A DNA stretch of 57,660 nt from Bacilli bacterium (GCA_017501465.1 JAFVWY010000016.1:1-57660); one strand, 5' to 3'; shown: positions 34,086 through 43,254, numbered from the stretch's first letter. The notes: a model not told the origin generated them from the sequence alone. Numbers and translations are program-made.

Positions 34086-34955
34086 GTGTATCAATTATTT
34101 ACTGATACAAATACTGATATTACACCAAAACTGGCAGATGAATTAGGTTATAAATTAATAAGTATGCCATATTCATTTGATGGGACTAATGAAATATATC
34201 CATATATTGATTTTGAAACATTTGATTATAAGACTTTTTATGACACACTAAGAGGTGGGGTTATTCCTAAAACATTTGGTATTTCACCTCAAACTTATAT
34301 TGATTATTTTGAACCATATTTTAAAGAAGGTAAGGACGTTATTTATGTTCATTTTTCTTCTAGTATGAGTGGAACATTTAATGCTTTGAATGTTGCACGT
34401 GAAATGTTACAAGAGGATTATCCTGAACGTAATATTTATACTGTTGATACAAAAGGGGTAAGTATTTGTAGTTATAATATCGTTTATGAAATATCTAAAC
34501 TTGCAAAAGCAAATAAAACAATTGAAGAAATTTTAGATTGGGCAAATAAAGAAGTTGATAAGTTTGCTGTATATTTTTATGCTGATGATTTAAATTTCTT
34601 TGCTCATAGTGGTAGAGTAAGTAATTTATCTAAATTCTTTGGTAGTATGATTGGTATTAGACCAATTATTAATATTAATAGTGATGGAGTAATGAATTCA
34701 ATTACAAAAGCAAAGGGTAGAAAAGGAGCAATTAGAAAAATATTAGAGTATGTAGCAACATTACAAGAAAATATGAAAGATTATAAAGTAATGATTGGCC
34801 ATGCTGATAGTATTGAACTTGCTATTGAATTAGAAACAAAATTAAAAGAAATCTATGGGGATTTAGACACAGAAATTCATGTGGTTAATCCGACTATAGG
34901 AAGTCACTGTGGTCCAAATACGGTAGGAGTATGTTTTCACGCAAAAAATAGATAA
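34086..34955 (+). CDS. DegV family fatty-acid-binding protein
   Basis: 289 residues from GTG 34086 (292 from ATG 34077). DegV fold: TDTNTDITPKLADELG at the start, SPQTYIDYF, HFSSSMSGTFNALNVARE, VDTKGVSICSYNIVYE and IGSHCGPNTVGVCFHAK near the end. DegV/FakB proteins bind a fatty acid and, in FakAB, present it for phosphorylation; no FakA is in the window. AAGGAG directly abuts ATG 34077 but is 9 nt from GTG 34086, which favours the GTG. Confidence 0.88.
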   Translation: MYQLFTDTNTDITPKLADELGYKLISMPYSFDGTNEIYPYIDFETFDYKTFYDTLRGGVIPKTFGISPQTYIDYFEPYFKEGKDVIYVHFSSSMSGTFNALNVAREMLQEDYPERNIYTVDTKGVSICSYNIVYEISKLAKANKTIEEILDWANKEVDKFAVYFYADDLNFFAHSGRVSNLSKFFGSMIGIRPIININSDGVMNSITKAKGRKGAIRKILEYVATLQENMKDYKVMIGHADSIELAIELETKLKEIYGDLDTEIHVVNPTIGSHCGPNTVGVCFHAKNR

Positions 34956-34966
34956 GAAGGTATTTT

Positions 34967-36085
34967 ATGGAAATTAGAGAGGTTAAAACTAAGAAGGATC
35001 AAAGAGAATTTGTCAATTTCCCTCTTAGATTATATAAAAATAATGAATATTTTGTTCCACCACTATATATGGATGAAATGGCATTATTTAAAAAAGATAC
35101 TGTTTATAATGAACAAGCCGAATCGGTTTTTTATATTGCAGTAAAAGATGGTATAACAGTTGGTAGAATTCAAGGTATTCTACAAAGAGTTAGTAATGAA
35201 AAATGGAATCAAAAAAGAGTAAGATTTACTAGATTTGATTCTATTGATGATCAAGAGGTCGCTAATTGTTTATTTAAAAGAATCGAAGATTGGGCAAAAG
35301 AAAGACAAATGGATGAAATTGTTGGTCCACTTGGCTATTCTGATTTAGAGCGTGAGGGCTTACTAATTGAAGGTTTTGATGAATTATCTACTTTTGAAGA
35401 ACAATACAATTATCCATACTATCAAACATTAATTGAAAATTACGGTTTTCAAAAAGAGGTGGACTGGGTAGAATCTAAACTATACGCACCTAAAGTTATT
35501 GATGAAAGATTAGAAAGAATCTCTTCAAGAATGATGGAAAAATATGGTCTTCATTTAGGAATGGCCAAAAACAGAAGAGAGTTTGTGAAAAAATGGGGTC
35601 AAGAATTCTTTGATGTTTTAGATGAAACATATGTTGATATTTATCAATCAGTTCCATTTACTCCTAAAATGAAACAAGAATTAATTAATAATTTTAAATT
35701 AATTTTAAATGTTAATTACGCTACAGTTATTTTAGATAGTAACGATAAGATTGTTGGATTTGGTATTGCTTTTCCATCAATTAGTAAAGCTGTTCAAAAA
35801 AGTCAAGGAAAACTGACAATTCCTGCGATTTTTAGAATCTTAAAAGCTATCAAAAATCCAGAAGTAATTGATTTATGTTTAATTGGGGTTATTAATGAAT
35901 ATCGTAATAAAGCAATTGCAACGTCTATCATTGATGGTATGGTTAAAATGTTAAGTGATGGTAAAATTAAATATGCTGAAACTAATCTTAACTTAGAGAC
36001 TAATAATGAAATTAGAAATCAATGGAAAGCTTTTGAAAGTGTCCAACATAAAAGAAGAAGAAGCTTTGTTAAAAAAATCAATTAG
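34967..36085 (+). CDS. GNAT-like acetyltransferase family protein
   Basis: 372 residues. The N-terminal half (EIREVKTKKDQREFVNFP, NNEYFVPPLYMDE, then GRIQGILQ) and the C-terminal half (IVGFGIAFPSIS, LCLIGVINEYRNKAIATSII) look like two GNAT domains, the second with the better acetyl-CoA-like beta-strand and loop. Proteins of this plan are annotated as N-acetyltransferases of unknown substrate. It lies 11 bp after degV with RBS AGAAGG. Confidence 0.7.
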   Translation: MEIREVKTKKDQREFVNFPLRLYKNNEYFVPPLYMDEMALFKKDTVYNEQAESVFYIAVKDGITVGRIQGILQRVSNEKWNQKRVRFTRFDSIDDQEVANCLFKRIEDWAKERQMDEIVGPLGYSDLEREGLLIEGFDELSTFEEQYNYPYYQTLIENYGFQKEVDWVESKLYAPKVIDERLERISSRMMEKYGLHLGMAKNRREFVKKWGQEFFDVLDETYVDIYQSVPFTPKMKQELINNFKLILNVNYATVILDSNDKIVGFGIAFPSISKAVQKSQGKLTIPAIFRILKAIKNPEVIDLCLIGVINEYRNKAIATSIIDGMVKMLSDGKIKYAETNLNLETNNEIRNQWKAFESVQHKRRRSFVKKIN

Positions 36086-36098
36086 AAAGGGAATCTTT

Positions 36099-36302
36099 AT
36101 GAAAGTTTTTAATATTTTATATATGGGAGCATGTTTATCAATGATATGTGGTAGTGTTTTTTCAATTATTAATACTACATCGGAAAAAGAAATTTTCCCA
36201 AGCTGGCTATTAGTAACTTTATTTTCTATTGCATTAGTTGGTTATGTTTCTAAAATTGTAGTAACAATTGCCACTTCTAAAAAGGCAAAGAAAGATGAAT
36301 AA
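36099..36302 (+). CDS. Small two-helix membrane protein
   Basis: 67 residues with two hydrophobic segments (about 5-24 and 34-55) and a basic tail KKAKKDE. RBS AAAGGG lies upstream of ATG 36099. No family recognised. It is embedded in the degV operon and its last 8 bp overlap the fRMsr gene. Confidence 0.65.
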   Translation: MKVFNILYMGACLSMICGSVFSIINTTSEKEIFPSWLLVTLFSIALVGYVSKIVVTIATSKKAKKDE

Positions 36303-36741
36303 TCTTTTAATAGAAAAATGTCGTAACTTGGTAGATAAAGATTTACCACTGGTTTCTAATCTTGCTAATATTTCTCGTTTAATTTACGAAGAAATAAATA
36401 ATACTTGTTGGGCAGGATTTTATATGTGTGATAATTTAAAACAAGTAATGTATTTAGGCCCATTTCAAGGGCCAGTTGCTTGTACTACAATATCTTTTTC
36501 AAAAGGTGTATGTGGGGCTTGTGTGAGATCAAAAAAGCCAGTCCTTGTTCCTGATGTTCATCAATTCCCTGGTCATATTGCATGTTATAGTTTAACTAAT
36601 TCTGAAGTGGTTGTGCCAATCATTCATGATGATTTAGTAATAGGTGTAATAGATTTGGATAGTACTAATTTTAATAATTATACAGAAGAGGATATTAAAA
36701 CCTTAGAAGAAATTGCTAAAATTGTTTCAAGTTTATTATAA
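36295..36741 (+). CDS. Free methionine-(R)-sulfoxide reductase (GAF domain)
   Basis: 148 residues, a single GAF domain. GPFQGPVAC, GVCGAC and FPGHIAC carry Cys63, Cys73 and Cys97; the 10 and 24 residue spacings equal those of the catalytic cysteines in fRMsr. It reduces free Met-R-sulfoxide in the cytoplasm. Start ATG 36295 lies inside the end of the small membrane protein gene. Last gene of the operon. Confidence 0.92.
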   Translation: MNNLLIEKCRNLVDKDLPLVSNLANISRLIYEEINNTCWAGFYMCDNLKQVMYLGPFQGPVACTTISFSKGVCGACVRSKKPVLVPDVHQFPGHIACYSLTNSEVVVPIIHDDLVIGVIDLDSTNFNNYTEEDIKTLEEIAKIVSSLL

Positions 36742-36745
36742 AAAT

Positions 36746-36773
36746 AAAGCCGTTTTATTAAAAACGGCTTTTT
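36746..36773 (+). terminator. Terminator of the degV operon
   Basis: AAAGCCGTTTT pairs with AAAACGGCTTT around ATTA, then T. Confidence 0.88.
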
Positions 36774-36828
36774 ATATATTTCCAAAAACAAATTTTTTAT
36801 TACTCTTCATAAAAAAAACAATTAAAAG

Positions 36829-36837
36829 TGATATAAT
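36829..36837 (+). promoter_or_regulatory. Extended -10 promoter of the RNase-GH3 operon
   Basis: TGA-TATAAT at 36829-36837. Confidence 0.55.
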
Positions 36838-36862
36838 TATAGCAATTAAAGAGGTATTAAAA

Positions 36863-38230
36863 ATGAAATTTCAGAAAGTATGTTTCTTAATGGTGGTAGT
36901 TCTTTTACTAATTGGTTGTACTCCTATTAAAAATCCTAATAAAGATCAAACCCCTCATGAACATGAATATATTGAAGGTAAGTGCGCTTGTGGTGCGATT
37001 GATCCAAATGAGGTGGTTCATGTACATAAATATGTTGATGGTGTTTGTAGTTGTGGTAAAATAAAACCAATTATTCCAGATCAAGAAGATAAACAAGAAG
37101 ATATTTATAAAGATGTAGTAATTAATATTTCTATCAATCAAGATACTTATTATGAAAATGATAATATTATTGTTGACATTGATGTTAATATGAAAGAATT
37201 AATTAATCATATTGATTTAAAAGTCACTGATGGAACATGTGAATATGAAATTGTAAAAAATGTCATTATTCCAAAAACTGTTGGAAGATTAAAAGTAATT
37301 GCTGAATTTAAAAATATTAAAAGTAATGAATTAATAATTAATGTCGAAGAAAGTATATATGTTACTAATTATTATGATAATATGACAAGAGATGACTTTT
37401 ATGATAATTTTTTTGAAGCTATAAATTATCAAGATGTTATTCTTCGAAATAAAAAAGGATTTATGTCAGGTGATATTAATACACCAGATGAAGAGCCACT
37501 ATTAGCGTCATATCAACCAAAAAACAGTGGTAAATATTTAAGAAATATCAATACTTATTATTCTAGTGATTTATCTACTTATTATATTACTGATGCTTAT
37601 GGTGAAATTGTTGATATGGTATTTAAAGAGGCTGGATATATTTCATTAGACGAGGTGGCAGCTCACCTATTAGCTTTTGGGATGATTCCTGCTAATTATA
37701 ATGCCAGTAAAAAAGCAAGTCCTAGTAGTAGTATTTGGAAAGAGTATTTAAGAGTAAATAATACTAAATTTAGTGGTAGTACTAGTAAATATCCATATGA
37801 ACCAGCCCTTCCAAATATTAGTGGTTGTGGTGGAAGTTTACAGTATTATGAAATTGATTTTGGTACAACAGGGACTACCTGTGATTCAAGTTATAATATT
37901 ACAATCTATAATAATGGCAGTAAAATTACACGAGGTGCTGCAAGATTAGTTTATACAAGTTATGATATCAATAATAATAAAACATTAGATGCTAATGAAA
38001 GATATGTATTTTATACATATAATCATTATAATGATTTCCAAGAGTACTTGAACTATCAAGGTGGTTGGGGTGAAATGTTTGGTAATATTACAGGTGGAGG
38101 GTCTTTATCTAGTAAAACTAATTACAATCCAACTCCATATGTAGAAACTATTAAAGATGATTTTTCAAGACCATTAGAACTTGAAGTAATCTTCCCTAAT
38201 ATGATGGTTTATAAAAAAGATGATGAATAG
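36863..38230 (+). CDS. Lipoprotein with barnase-like ribonuclease domain
   Basis: 455 residues, lipid anchor at Cys19 (LLIGC). Two HxH/CxCG modules lie at about 32-70, then an Ig-like domain (about 80-170). The C-terminal domain (about 205-450) resembles barnase/RNase N1: YITDAYGEIVD early, then Glu330 in YEIDF, Arg357 and Arg361 in R-G-A-A-R-LVY (same spacing as barnase Arg83 and Arg87) and His388 in NHYNDF (barnase DHYQTF). It should cleave RNA outside the cell. No barstar-like inhibitor gene is adjacent, consistent with secretion. ATG 36863 follows GAGG. Eleven bases before the GH3 gene. Confidence 0.75.
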   Translation: MKFQKVCFLMVVVLLLIGCTPIKNPNKDQTPHEHEYIEGKCACGAIDPNEVVHVHKYVDGVCSCGKIKPIIPDQEDKQEDIYKDVVINISINQDTYYENDNIIVDIDVNMKELINHIDLKVTDGTCEYEIVKNVIIPKTVGRLKVIAEFKNIKSNELIINVEESIYVTNYYDNMTRDDFYDNFFEAINYQDVILRNKKGFMSGDINTPDEEPLLASYQPKNSGKYLRNINTYYSSDLSTYYITDAYGEIVDMVFKEAGYISLDEVAAHLLAFGMIPANYNASKKASPSSSIWKEYLRVNNTKFSGSTSKYPYEPALPNISGCGGSLQYYEIDFGTTGTTCDSSYNITIYNNGSKITRGAARLVYTSYDINNNKTLDANERYVFYTYNHYNDFQEYLNYQGGWGEMFGNITGGGSLSSKTNYNPTPYVETIKDDFSRPLELEVIFPNMMVYKKDDE

Positions 38231-38241
38231 GAGAATTTAAG

Positions 38242-39789
38242 ATGAATTTAAAAAGTGTTAAAGATATGACTTTAAAAGAAAAACTTGGTCAATTAATTTT
38301 ACCAGGTTTTCATTCAACAGAATACGATGAACATATTAAAACATTAATTGAAGATTATCATGTTGGTAATGTTATTCTATTTACTAGAAATTTTGTAGAT
38401 GGTGCTCAAATTAGAAAATTAACAACTAAAATTCACGAAGAAGTAATTAAACATACAGGTCATATTCCGTTTATTGCTATAGACCAAGAAGGTGGTTTAG
38501 TTACAAGAATGATGAAAGATGTAACATTTGCACCTGGACCAATGACGGCATCAGCAAGTATTGAGGATGCTACATATTATACTGGCAAAATGTTAGCAGA
38601 AGATATGATTAGACTTGGTATGAACTTAAATCTAGCACCAAGTCTAGATGTGAATAACAATCCAAATAATCCCGTTATAAATGTTAGAAGTTATTCAGAT
38701 GATCCAAAAGTTGTTGCTAGATTAGGTAAAAGATTCATTGAAGGTTCTAGTGAATTTGGTGTACTTACATGTGCAAAACATTTCCCTGGACATGGTGATT
38801 GTGAGGTTGATTCACATTTAGGGCTTCCTACTATTAATTATGATTTAGATAGAATTCATAGTGTTGAAATGTATCCATTTAGAGAAAATCTTGATGTACC
38901 TGCCATTATGAGTGCTCATATCATGTTTCCAATATATGATACAGTTCCAGCTACTTTATCAAAAAAAGTTTTAACTAATGTTTTAAGAGAAGAAATGGGT
39001 TATCAAGGCTTAATTTTAACCGATTGTTTAGAAATGAAAGCAATTTCTGAAATGTATGGTACAAGCAATGGTGCATTAATGGCAGTGTTAGCTGGTGCTG
39101 ATATTTGTGATATCTCTCATACTTTAGAATATCAAATTAAAGCTTTAGAATTACTAGAAGAAGCTGTTTTAGATGGTAGATTATCAGTTGGTGAACTTGA
39201 TAAAAAAGTTGAAAGAATACTAAAATTTAAAGAAAGAACGCTACCTTATTTAGAAAAATATTTCTATAATCAAGAAATGGTTTATAGCCAAGAAAATAAT
39301 GAGCTTTCGCAAAAGATTGTAGATAATTCACTTACTTTAGTAAAAGGGGAAAATGTTAAAGTTAATAATAAGACTTTAGTAATTGCTCCTGTTGCTTTAG
39401 CAAAAACAATTATTGAAGATGAATTTGATGACAGAAATATAGCTAAAGTATTAAAGAAAGAATTTAGTGATTTAGATGTTAGAGAACTTGTCAATACTAC
39501 TTCTTTTAAAGAACAAGTATTAAAAGATGTGAATAATTTTGATCAAGTAATTGTGTTTAGTTATAATGCAGCTACTAATAAAGATCAAGTATCATTTATT
39601 AATCAAATCTTAAATATTAAAGAAAAAGTAACGGTTATTTCATTAAAGGGTCCAATGGATTTTAATAAATATAATAATCTTCATAATTACTTATGTCTTT
39701 ACGAATACACACCAAATTCTATTAGAACTGTTGTCAAATACTTTAAAGAAGAACTAACACCAAAAGGTAAATTAACAATTAAACTTTAA
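38242..39789 (+). CDS. Beta-N-acetylglucosaminidase, GH3 (NagZ-like), cytoplasmic
   Basis: 515 residues, no signal peptide. GH3 NagZ signatures: LGQLILPGF, FIAIDQEGG, KHFPGHGD (His184), the Asp190-His192 acid/base dyad in DSHLGLP, and the nucleophile Asp261 in LILTDCLEM. A C-terminal GH3-like domain (about 345-515) ends with LYEYTPNSIRT. It removes GlcNAc from GlcNAc-anhydroMurNAc or GlcNAc-MurNAc peptides. Bacillus NagZ is secreted; absence of a leader here points to recycling inside the cell. Operon with the RNase lipoprotein. Confidence 0.9.
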   Translation: MNLKSVKDMTLKEKLGQLILPGFHSTEYDEHIKTLIEDYHVGNVILFTRNFVDGAQIRKLTTKIHEEVIKHTGHIPFIAIDQEGGLVTRMMKDVTFAPGPMTASASIEDATYYTGKMLAEDMIRLGMNLNLAPSLDVNNNPNNPVINVRSYSDDPKVVARLGKRFIEGSSEFGVLTCAKHFPGHGDCEVDSHLGLPTINYDLDRIHSVEMYPFRENLDVPAIMSAHIMFPIYDTVPATLSKKVLTNVLREEMGYQGLILTDCLEMKAISEMYGTSNGALMAVLAGADICDISHTLEYQIKALELLEEAVLDGRLSVGELDKKVERILKFKERTLPYLEKYFYNQEMVYSQENNELSQKIVDNSLTLVKGENVKVNNKTLVIAPVALAKTIIEDEFDDRNIAKVLKKEFSDLDVRELVNTTSFKEQVLKDVNNFDQVIVFSYNAATNKDQVSFINQILNIKEKVTVISLKGPMDFNKYNNLHNYLCLYEYTPNSIRTVVKYFKEELTPKGKLTIKL

Positions 39790-39804
39790 TTAAAAATTAA
39801 TAAT

Positions 39805-39840
39805 AATCAGTTGTACAAAATTTCTGGACAACTGATTTTT
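39805..39840 (+). terminator. Terminator of the GH3 gene, overlapping the next promoter
   Basis: AATCAGTTGT (39805-39814) pairs with ACAACTGATT (39828-39837), then T. The 3' arm contains most of the -35 of the following promoter. Confidence 0.7.
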
Positions 39841-39853
39841 GTTTTGTTATAAT
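39825..39853 (+). promoter_or_regulatory. Promoter of the amidase-gdhA operon
   Basis: TGGACA (39825-39830), a 17-nt spacer and TATAAT (39848-39853) with TGT before it. Confidence 0.7.
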
Positions 39854-39869
39854 AAAATAAGGTGATAAG

Positions 39870-40925
39870 ATGGAAAAAGCAATTAATTTTATTAAAAGTG
39901 TAATTAATAAAGAAATTATTGAAAAAAGAATAAGAGTTTATGGCTGGCAAAAAGAATATGAACATTTATTGATTAGTAGTGTTTCTAAATTTTTATTTGA
40001 AGATTTTTTTATTATTGATAATTTAACTCCCCTTACTAATGAAAATAGACCTGGTAATATTAAACCTAAATTTTATATAACTGTTCATGATACAGGTGAT
40101 AGTGATATAACTCACACAGCTTTGTTTTGGTCAAATACAGTAAAAAATGAATACTGGGAACAAGGTAAGTATGCTTGTAGTTACCAATATGTAGTAGGAA
40201 ATGATGGAACATATCAACAAATTCCCGATAATGAAGTAGCTTGGCATGCAGGAGATACAACTAAATTTGATTATGCTTTATATGATTCAAACGTTATGGG
40301 GTCTAATCCTAATCCCATAATTACCATAAGTAGTGATGGATATTTTGAAATTGATGGAAAAAAGAGCCAAATTTTAGCTCCTAGAGTTAAAAAAGAAAAA
40401 GATGGCAAGGTTATAATTGATCGTATTCCAACCACAAGCGATATTAACGATCAAGGCATTTTATGTAAATTAATTGATGGTAAATATTATTTAGGAGAAG
40501 TTTATTTTAATGAAACATATATGTTAATTGCCAATCGTGGAGGTAATAATAATTCTATAGGAATTGAATCTTGTATTAATGAAAATACAGATATTTATTA
40601 TACTTGGCAAAAAACAGCTAAACTTGTTGCCAATTTACTATATAAACATAATTTAACATTTGATGATGTAAAACAACATCATTATTATAGTGGTAAAAAC
40701 TGTCCTCAAACAATTAGAATGAATGGTTTTTGGCCACATTTTATGGAATTAGTAAAAGCCGAATACCAAGCAATCGAACTATTAAAAGAAGGGTATAAGT
40801 TTAGATTAATTAATAGAAATAATAACATTTTAGAAACTGGTCGGGTTATTGAAAATAAAGACATAGTTTTTTCAGTCGAAATTATTAAAGATAATAAAAA
40901 AATAATTTTAGATTTTAATCTATAA
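39870..40925 (+). CDS. N-acetylmuramoyl-L-alanine amidase (Amidase_2), no signal peptide
   Basis: 351 residues. Zinc and catalytic residues fit Amidase_2: His73 in TVHDTG, Glu233 in SIGIES, His270 and Cys278 in HHYYSGKNCPQ. The stretch from NRGGNNNSIGIES to the end of the domain is strikingly similar to the amidase domain of the giant lipoprotein (SRGGNNNSIGIES, GHNMFSGKDCPQ), so the two are paralogs. The N-terminus (MEKAINFIKSVINK) is amphipathic, not a leader. It probably cleaves the lactyl-peptide bond of internalised muropeptides in the cytoplasm, an AmpD-like role. Followed by gdhA after 17 bp. Confidence 0.85.
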   Translation: MEKAINFIKSVINKEIIEKRIRVYGWQKEYEHLLISSVSKFLFEDFFIIDNLTPLTNENRPGNIKPKFYITVHDTGDSDITHTALFWSNTVKNEYWEQGKYACSYQYVVGNDGTYQQIPDNEVAWHAGDTTKFDYALYDSNVMGSNPNPIITISSDGYFEIDGKKSQILAPRVKKEKDGKVIIDRIPTTSDINDQGILCKLIDGKYYLGEVYFNETYMLIANRGGNNNSIGIESCINENTDIYYTWQKTAKLVANLLYKHNLTFDDVKQHHYYSGKNCPQTIRMNGFWPHFMELVKAEYQAIELLKEGYKFRLINRNNNILETGRVIENKDIVFSVEIIKDNKKIILDFNL

Positions 40926-40942
40926 TTAAGAGGAGTATATAT

Positions 40943-42286
40943 ATGACTAATAAATATTTAGTTAATGTATTTGAAAAAGTAAAACAAAAAAATCCTTATG
41001 AATTAGAATTTCAACAAGCAGTATATGAAGTTTTAAATTCAATTGAACCATATGTTAATGAACATAAAGAAATTGAAGAACTAAATATTATTGAAAGATT
41101 AGTTGAACCAGAAAGAATTATTACATTTAGAGTCCCTTGGCTTAACGATGAAGGTAAAGTATGTGTTAACCGAGGGTATCGTGTTCAATTTAATTCAGCA
41201 ATTGGCCCTTATAAAGGGGGTCTTAGATTTCACCCTAGTGTTAATCAAAGTATTATTAAGTTTTTAGGTTTTGAGCAAACTTTAAAAAATTCATTAACTG
41301 GGTTATTTATGGGAGGAGCCAAAGGAGGAAGTGATTTTGATCCTAAAGGTAAATCTGATAAGGAAATAATGAGTTTTTGTCAAAGTTTTATGACAGAATT
41401 ATATCAACATATTGGACCGGACACTGATATTCCAGCAGGTGATATTGGAGTTGGTAAAAAAGAAATTGGTTATTTATTTGGCCAATATAAAAGAATTACT
41501 AATACATTTGTTGGGACGATTACTGGTAAACCTTTAGAGTTTGGTGGTTCTTTAGGTAGAACTGAGGCTACTGGTTATGGTTTAGCATACTATACTAGTA
41601 AAATGTTAGAAGAAATGTCTAATACTAACTATAAAGATAAAAAAGTAATAATTTCTGGTTCTGGGAATGTTGCTTTATATACTTTAGAAAAAGTAACTAA
41701 TCTTGGTGGTAAAGTAATCGCAATGAGCGATTCGAATGGCTATATTTTAGATGAAAATGGTATTGATTTTAAAGTTTTACAAGAAATTAAAGAAGTTAAG
41801 AAAGAAAGAATTTCGAAGTATGTAGAAACTATTAAAACAGCTAAGTATTTTGAAAATGCTAAACAAATGTGGACTATCAAATGTGATATCGCTTTAGCCT
41901 GTGCAACTCAAAATGAAATTGATTTAGATTGCGCTAAAATATTAGTAGCTAATAATGTTATTTTAGTTGGAGAAGGGGCTAATATGCCTTGTACAATTGA
42001 GGCTACTAATTATTTTATTGAAAACAAAGTATTATTTGCCCCTGCCAAAGCTGCCAACTGTGGTGGTGTAATGGTTTCTGGGTTTGAAATGAGCCAAAAC
42101 TCATCAAGAACTATTTGGAGCAAACAAGAAGTTGATGATAAATTAAAACAACAAATGGAAAATATCTTACATGAAGTCTTAGCTTGTGCAAAACACTATG
42201 GGAATCCATATGATACAGTATTAGGTGCCAATATTACTGGATTTAAAAAGGTTGCTAATGCGATGATTTCACAAGGAGTCATTTAA
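40943..42286 (+). CDS. gdhA: Glutamate dehydrogenase
   Basis: 447 residues, the hexameric bacterial type. GPYKGGLRFHPSVNQ, GLFMGGAKGGSDFDPKGKSD (catalytic Lys in GGAKGG), PAGDIGVG, and the dinucleotide fold IISGSGNVALYTLEK are all present. It interconverts glutamate with 2-oxoglutarate and ammonia; this group is mostly NADP-dependent, which cannot be proved here. RBS GAGGAG. Its last base overlaps the next gene. Confidence 0.95.
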   Translation: MTNKYLVNVFEKVKQKNPYELEFQQAVYEVLNSIEPYVNEHKEIEELNIIERLVEPERIITFRVPWLNDEGKVCVNRGYRVQFNSAIGPYKGGLRFHPSVNQSIIKFLGFEQTLKNSLTGLFMGGAKGGSDFDPKGKSDKEIMSFCQSFMTELYQHIGPDTDIPAGDIGVGKKEIGYLFGQYKRITNTFVGTITGKPLEFGGSLGRTEATGYGLAYYTSKMLEEMSNTNYKDKKVIISGSGNVALYTLEKVTNLGGKVIAMSDSNGYILDENGIDFKVLQEIKEVKKERISKYVETIKTAKYFENAKQMWTIKCDIALACATQNEIDLDCAKILVANNVILVGEGANMPCTIEATNYFIENKVLFAPAKAANCGGVMVSGFEMSQNSSRTIWSKQEVDDKLKQQMENILHEVLACAKHYGNPYDTVLGANITGFKKVANAMISQGVI

Positions 42287-42714
42287 TGAAAGATAAGAAC
42301 TTAGTAGTGGTTGTTTTAGGTAATCGATTAAATGATGATGGAACTATTACCAAAATTCAAGAAGAACGCCTATTAATGGCTCTAGAAATTGAAAAAACCT
42401 TTAAACCTAATTATTATATTTTGACAGGAGGCCCAGCCAATCCGATTCCTAATAAAACAGAAGCAGAGGCCATGTATGAATATCTTGTTGAAAAAGGTAT
42501 TGAAAAGGAAAGATTAATAAAAGAAATGAAGTCTTTAACGACTGTGGAAAATGCTTTTTATTCTGCTTCGATTATTAAAGAATTAAAAGCAGATGTTTGT
42601 ATGATTTGTACATCAAGTTACCATCTTGCTAATCCTATTCATAAAGCAATGGAGTCATTTACCAAAGAGTTAAAAGATTCAAATATTATTTTAATGACTT
42701 ATACAAGACCATAA
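42286..42714 (+). CDS. YdcF/ElyC-like DUF218 protein, soluble form
   Basis: 142 residues: VVVLGNRLNDDGTITKIQEERL, ILTGGPANPIPNKTEAEAMYEYL and SLTTVENAFYSA are the DUF218 signature blocks. No membrane segment, unlike SanA/ElyC. Function poorly known; some relatives act in envelope polymer metabolism. Overlaps the gdhA stop by one base. Confidence 0.85.
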   Translation: MKDKNLVVVVLGNRLNDDGTITKIQEERLLMALEIEKTFKPNYYILTGGPANPIPNKTEAEAMYEYLVEKGIEKERLIKEMKSLTTVENAFYSASIIKELKADVCMICTSSYHLANPIHKAMESFTKELKDSNIILMTYTRP

Positions 42715-42747
42715 AAAAGAACTTACCTTTTAAAGGTAAGTTCTTTA
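42713..42747. terminator. Bidirectional terminator between convergent genes
   Basis: AAAGAACTTACC pairs with GGTAAGTTCTTT, with A/T runs on both sides. It serves the DUF218 gene and the nitroreductase gene. Confidence 0.85.
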
Positions 42748-43254
42748 TTTTATATAATGGACATAGTTTTCATTATATTGAGTTCTTTCTTCTTTTTCTT
42801 CAGCGGGATATCCTACATGAATTAAAGCCATTGGTATAACATCACTTGGACACTTTAGGAGTTGTTTAATTTTATTACTTCTTTCAATTACTGGATATAA
42901 ACCACACCAAACAGTACCCAGATTTAGTGAAGTTGCTGTTAGGAGAATATTTTCTACAGCACTTGAACAATCTTGAATCCAAAAGTCGTTATCGTTTTTT
43001 GTAATACTTCTAGAAGTATTGCCACAAACTACAATCATTAAACTAGAGTTATAGTTAAAATAAGAAACAAAGCTTCTAATTTCATTCATAATGGAGTTAT
43101 TTGTAATAACATAAAATTCCCATGGCTGCATATTTCTAGCACTAGGAGCTGCCATGGCTGCTTCTAATAGTTTCAAAATATCTTCATCTTTAATTTTGGT
43201 ATCTTTAAATTTTCTAATACTTCGTCTTTTTAATATTGTCTCATATGTGTTCAT
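42745..43254 (-). CDS. Nitroreductase family protein
   Basis: 169 residues, FMN-dependent. KRRSIRKFKDTKI at the start binds the FMN phosphate; APSARNMQPWEFYVI and LGTVWCGLYP are family motifs. It reduces nitro compounds or quinones with NAD(P)H; the substrate is unknown. A -10 TATAAT with TGA on the minus strand lies at 43271-43279, and GAGGTGA is the RBS. Confidence 0.9.
   Translation of the reverse strand: MNTYETILKRRSIRKFKDTKIKDEDILKLLEAAMAAPSARNMQPWEFYVITNNSIMNEIRSFVSYFNYNSSLMIVVCGNTSRSITKNDNDFWIQDCSSAVENILLTATSLNLGTVWCGLYPVIERSNKIKQLLKCPSDVIPMALIHVGYPAEEKEERTQYNENYVHYIK

Noticed and set aside
36713-36862. N-terminal extension of the RNase lipoprotein
   Set aside because: It overlaps the end of the fRMsr gene, a terminator and a promoter; the lipoprotein leader starts at ATG 36863.
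36863-38230. Polymorphic toxin with immunity gene
   Set aside because: The neighbours are fRMsr and a GH3 enzyme; no barstar-like or other small acidic immunity gene is adjacent, and the protein is lipid-anchored by its own leader.
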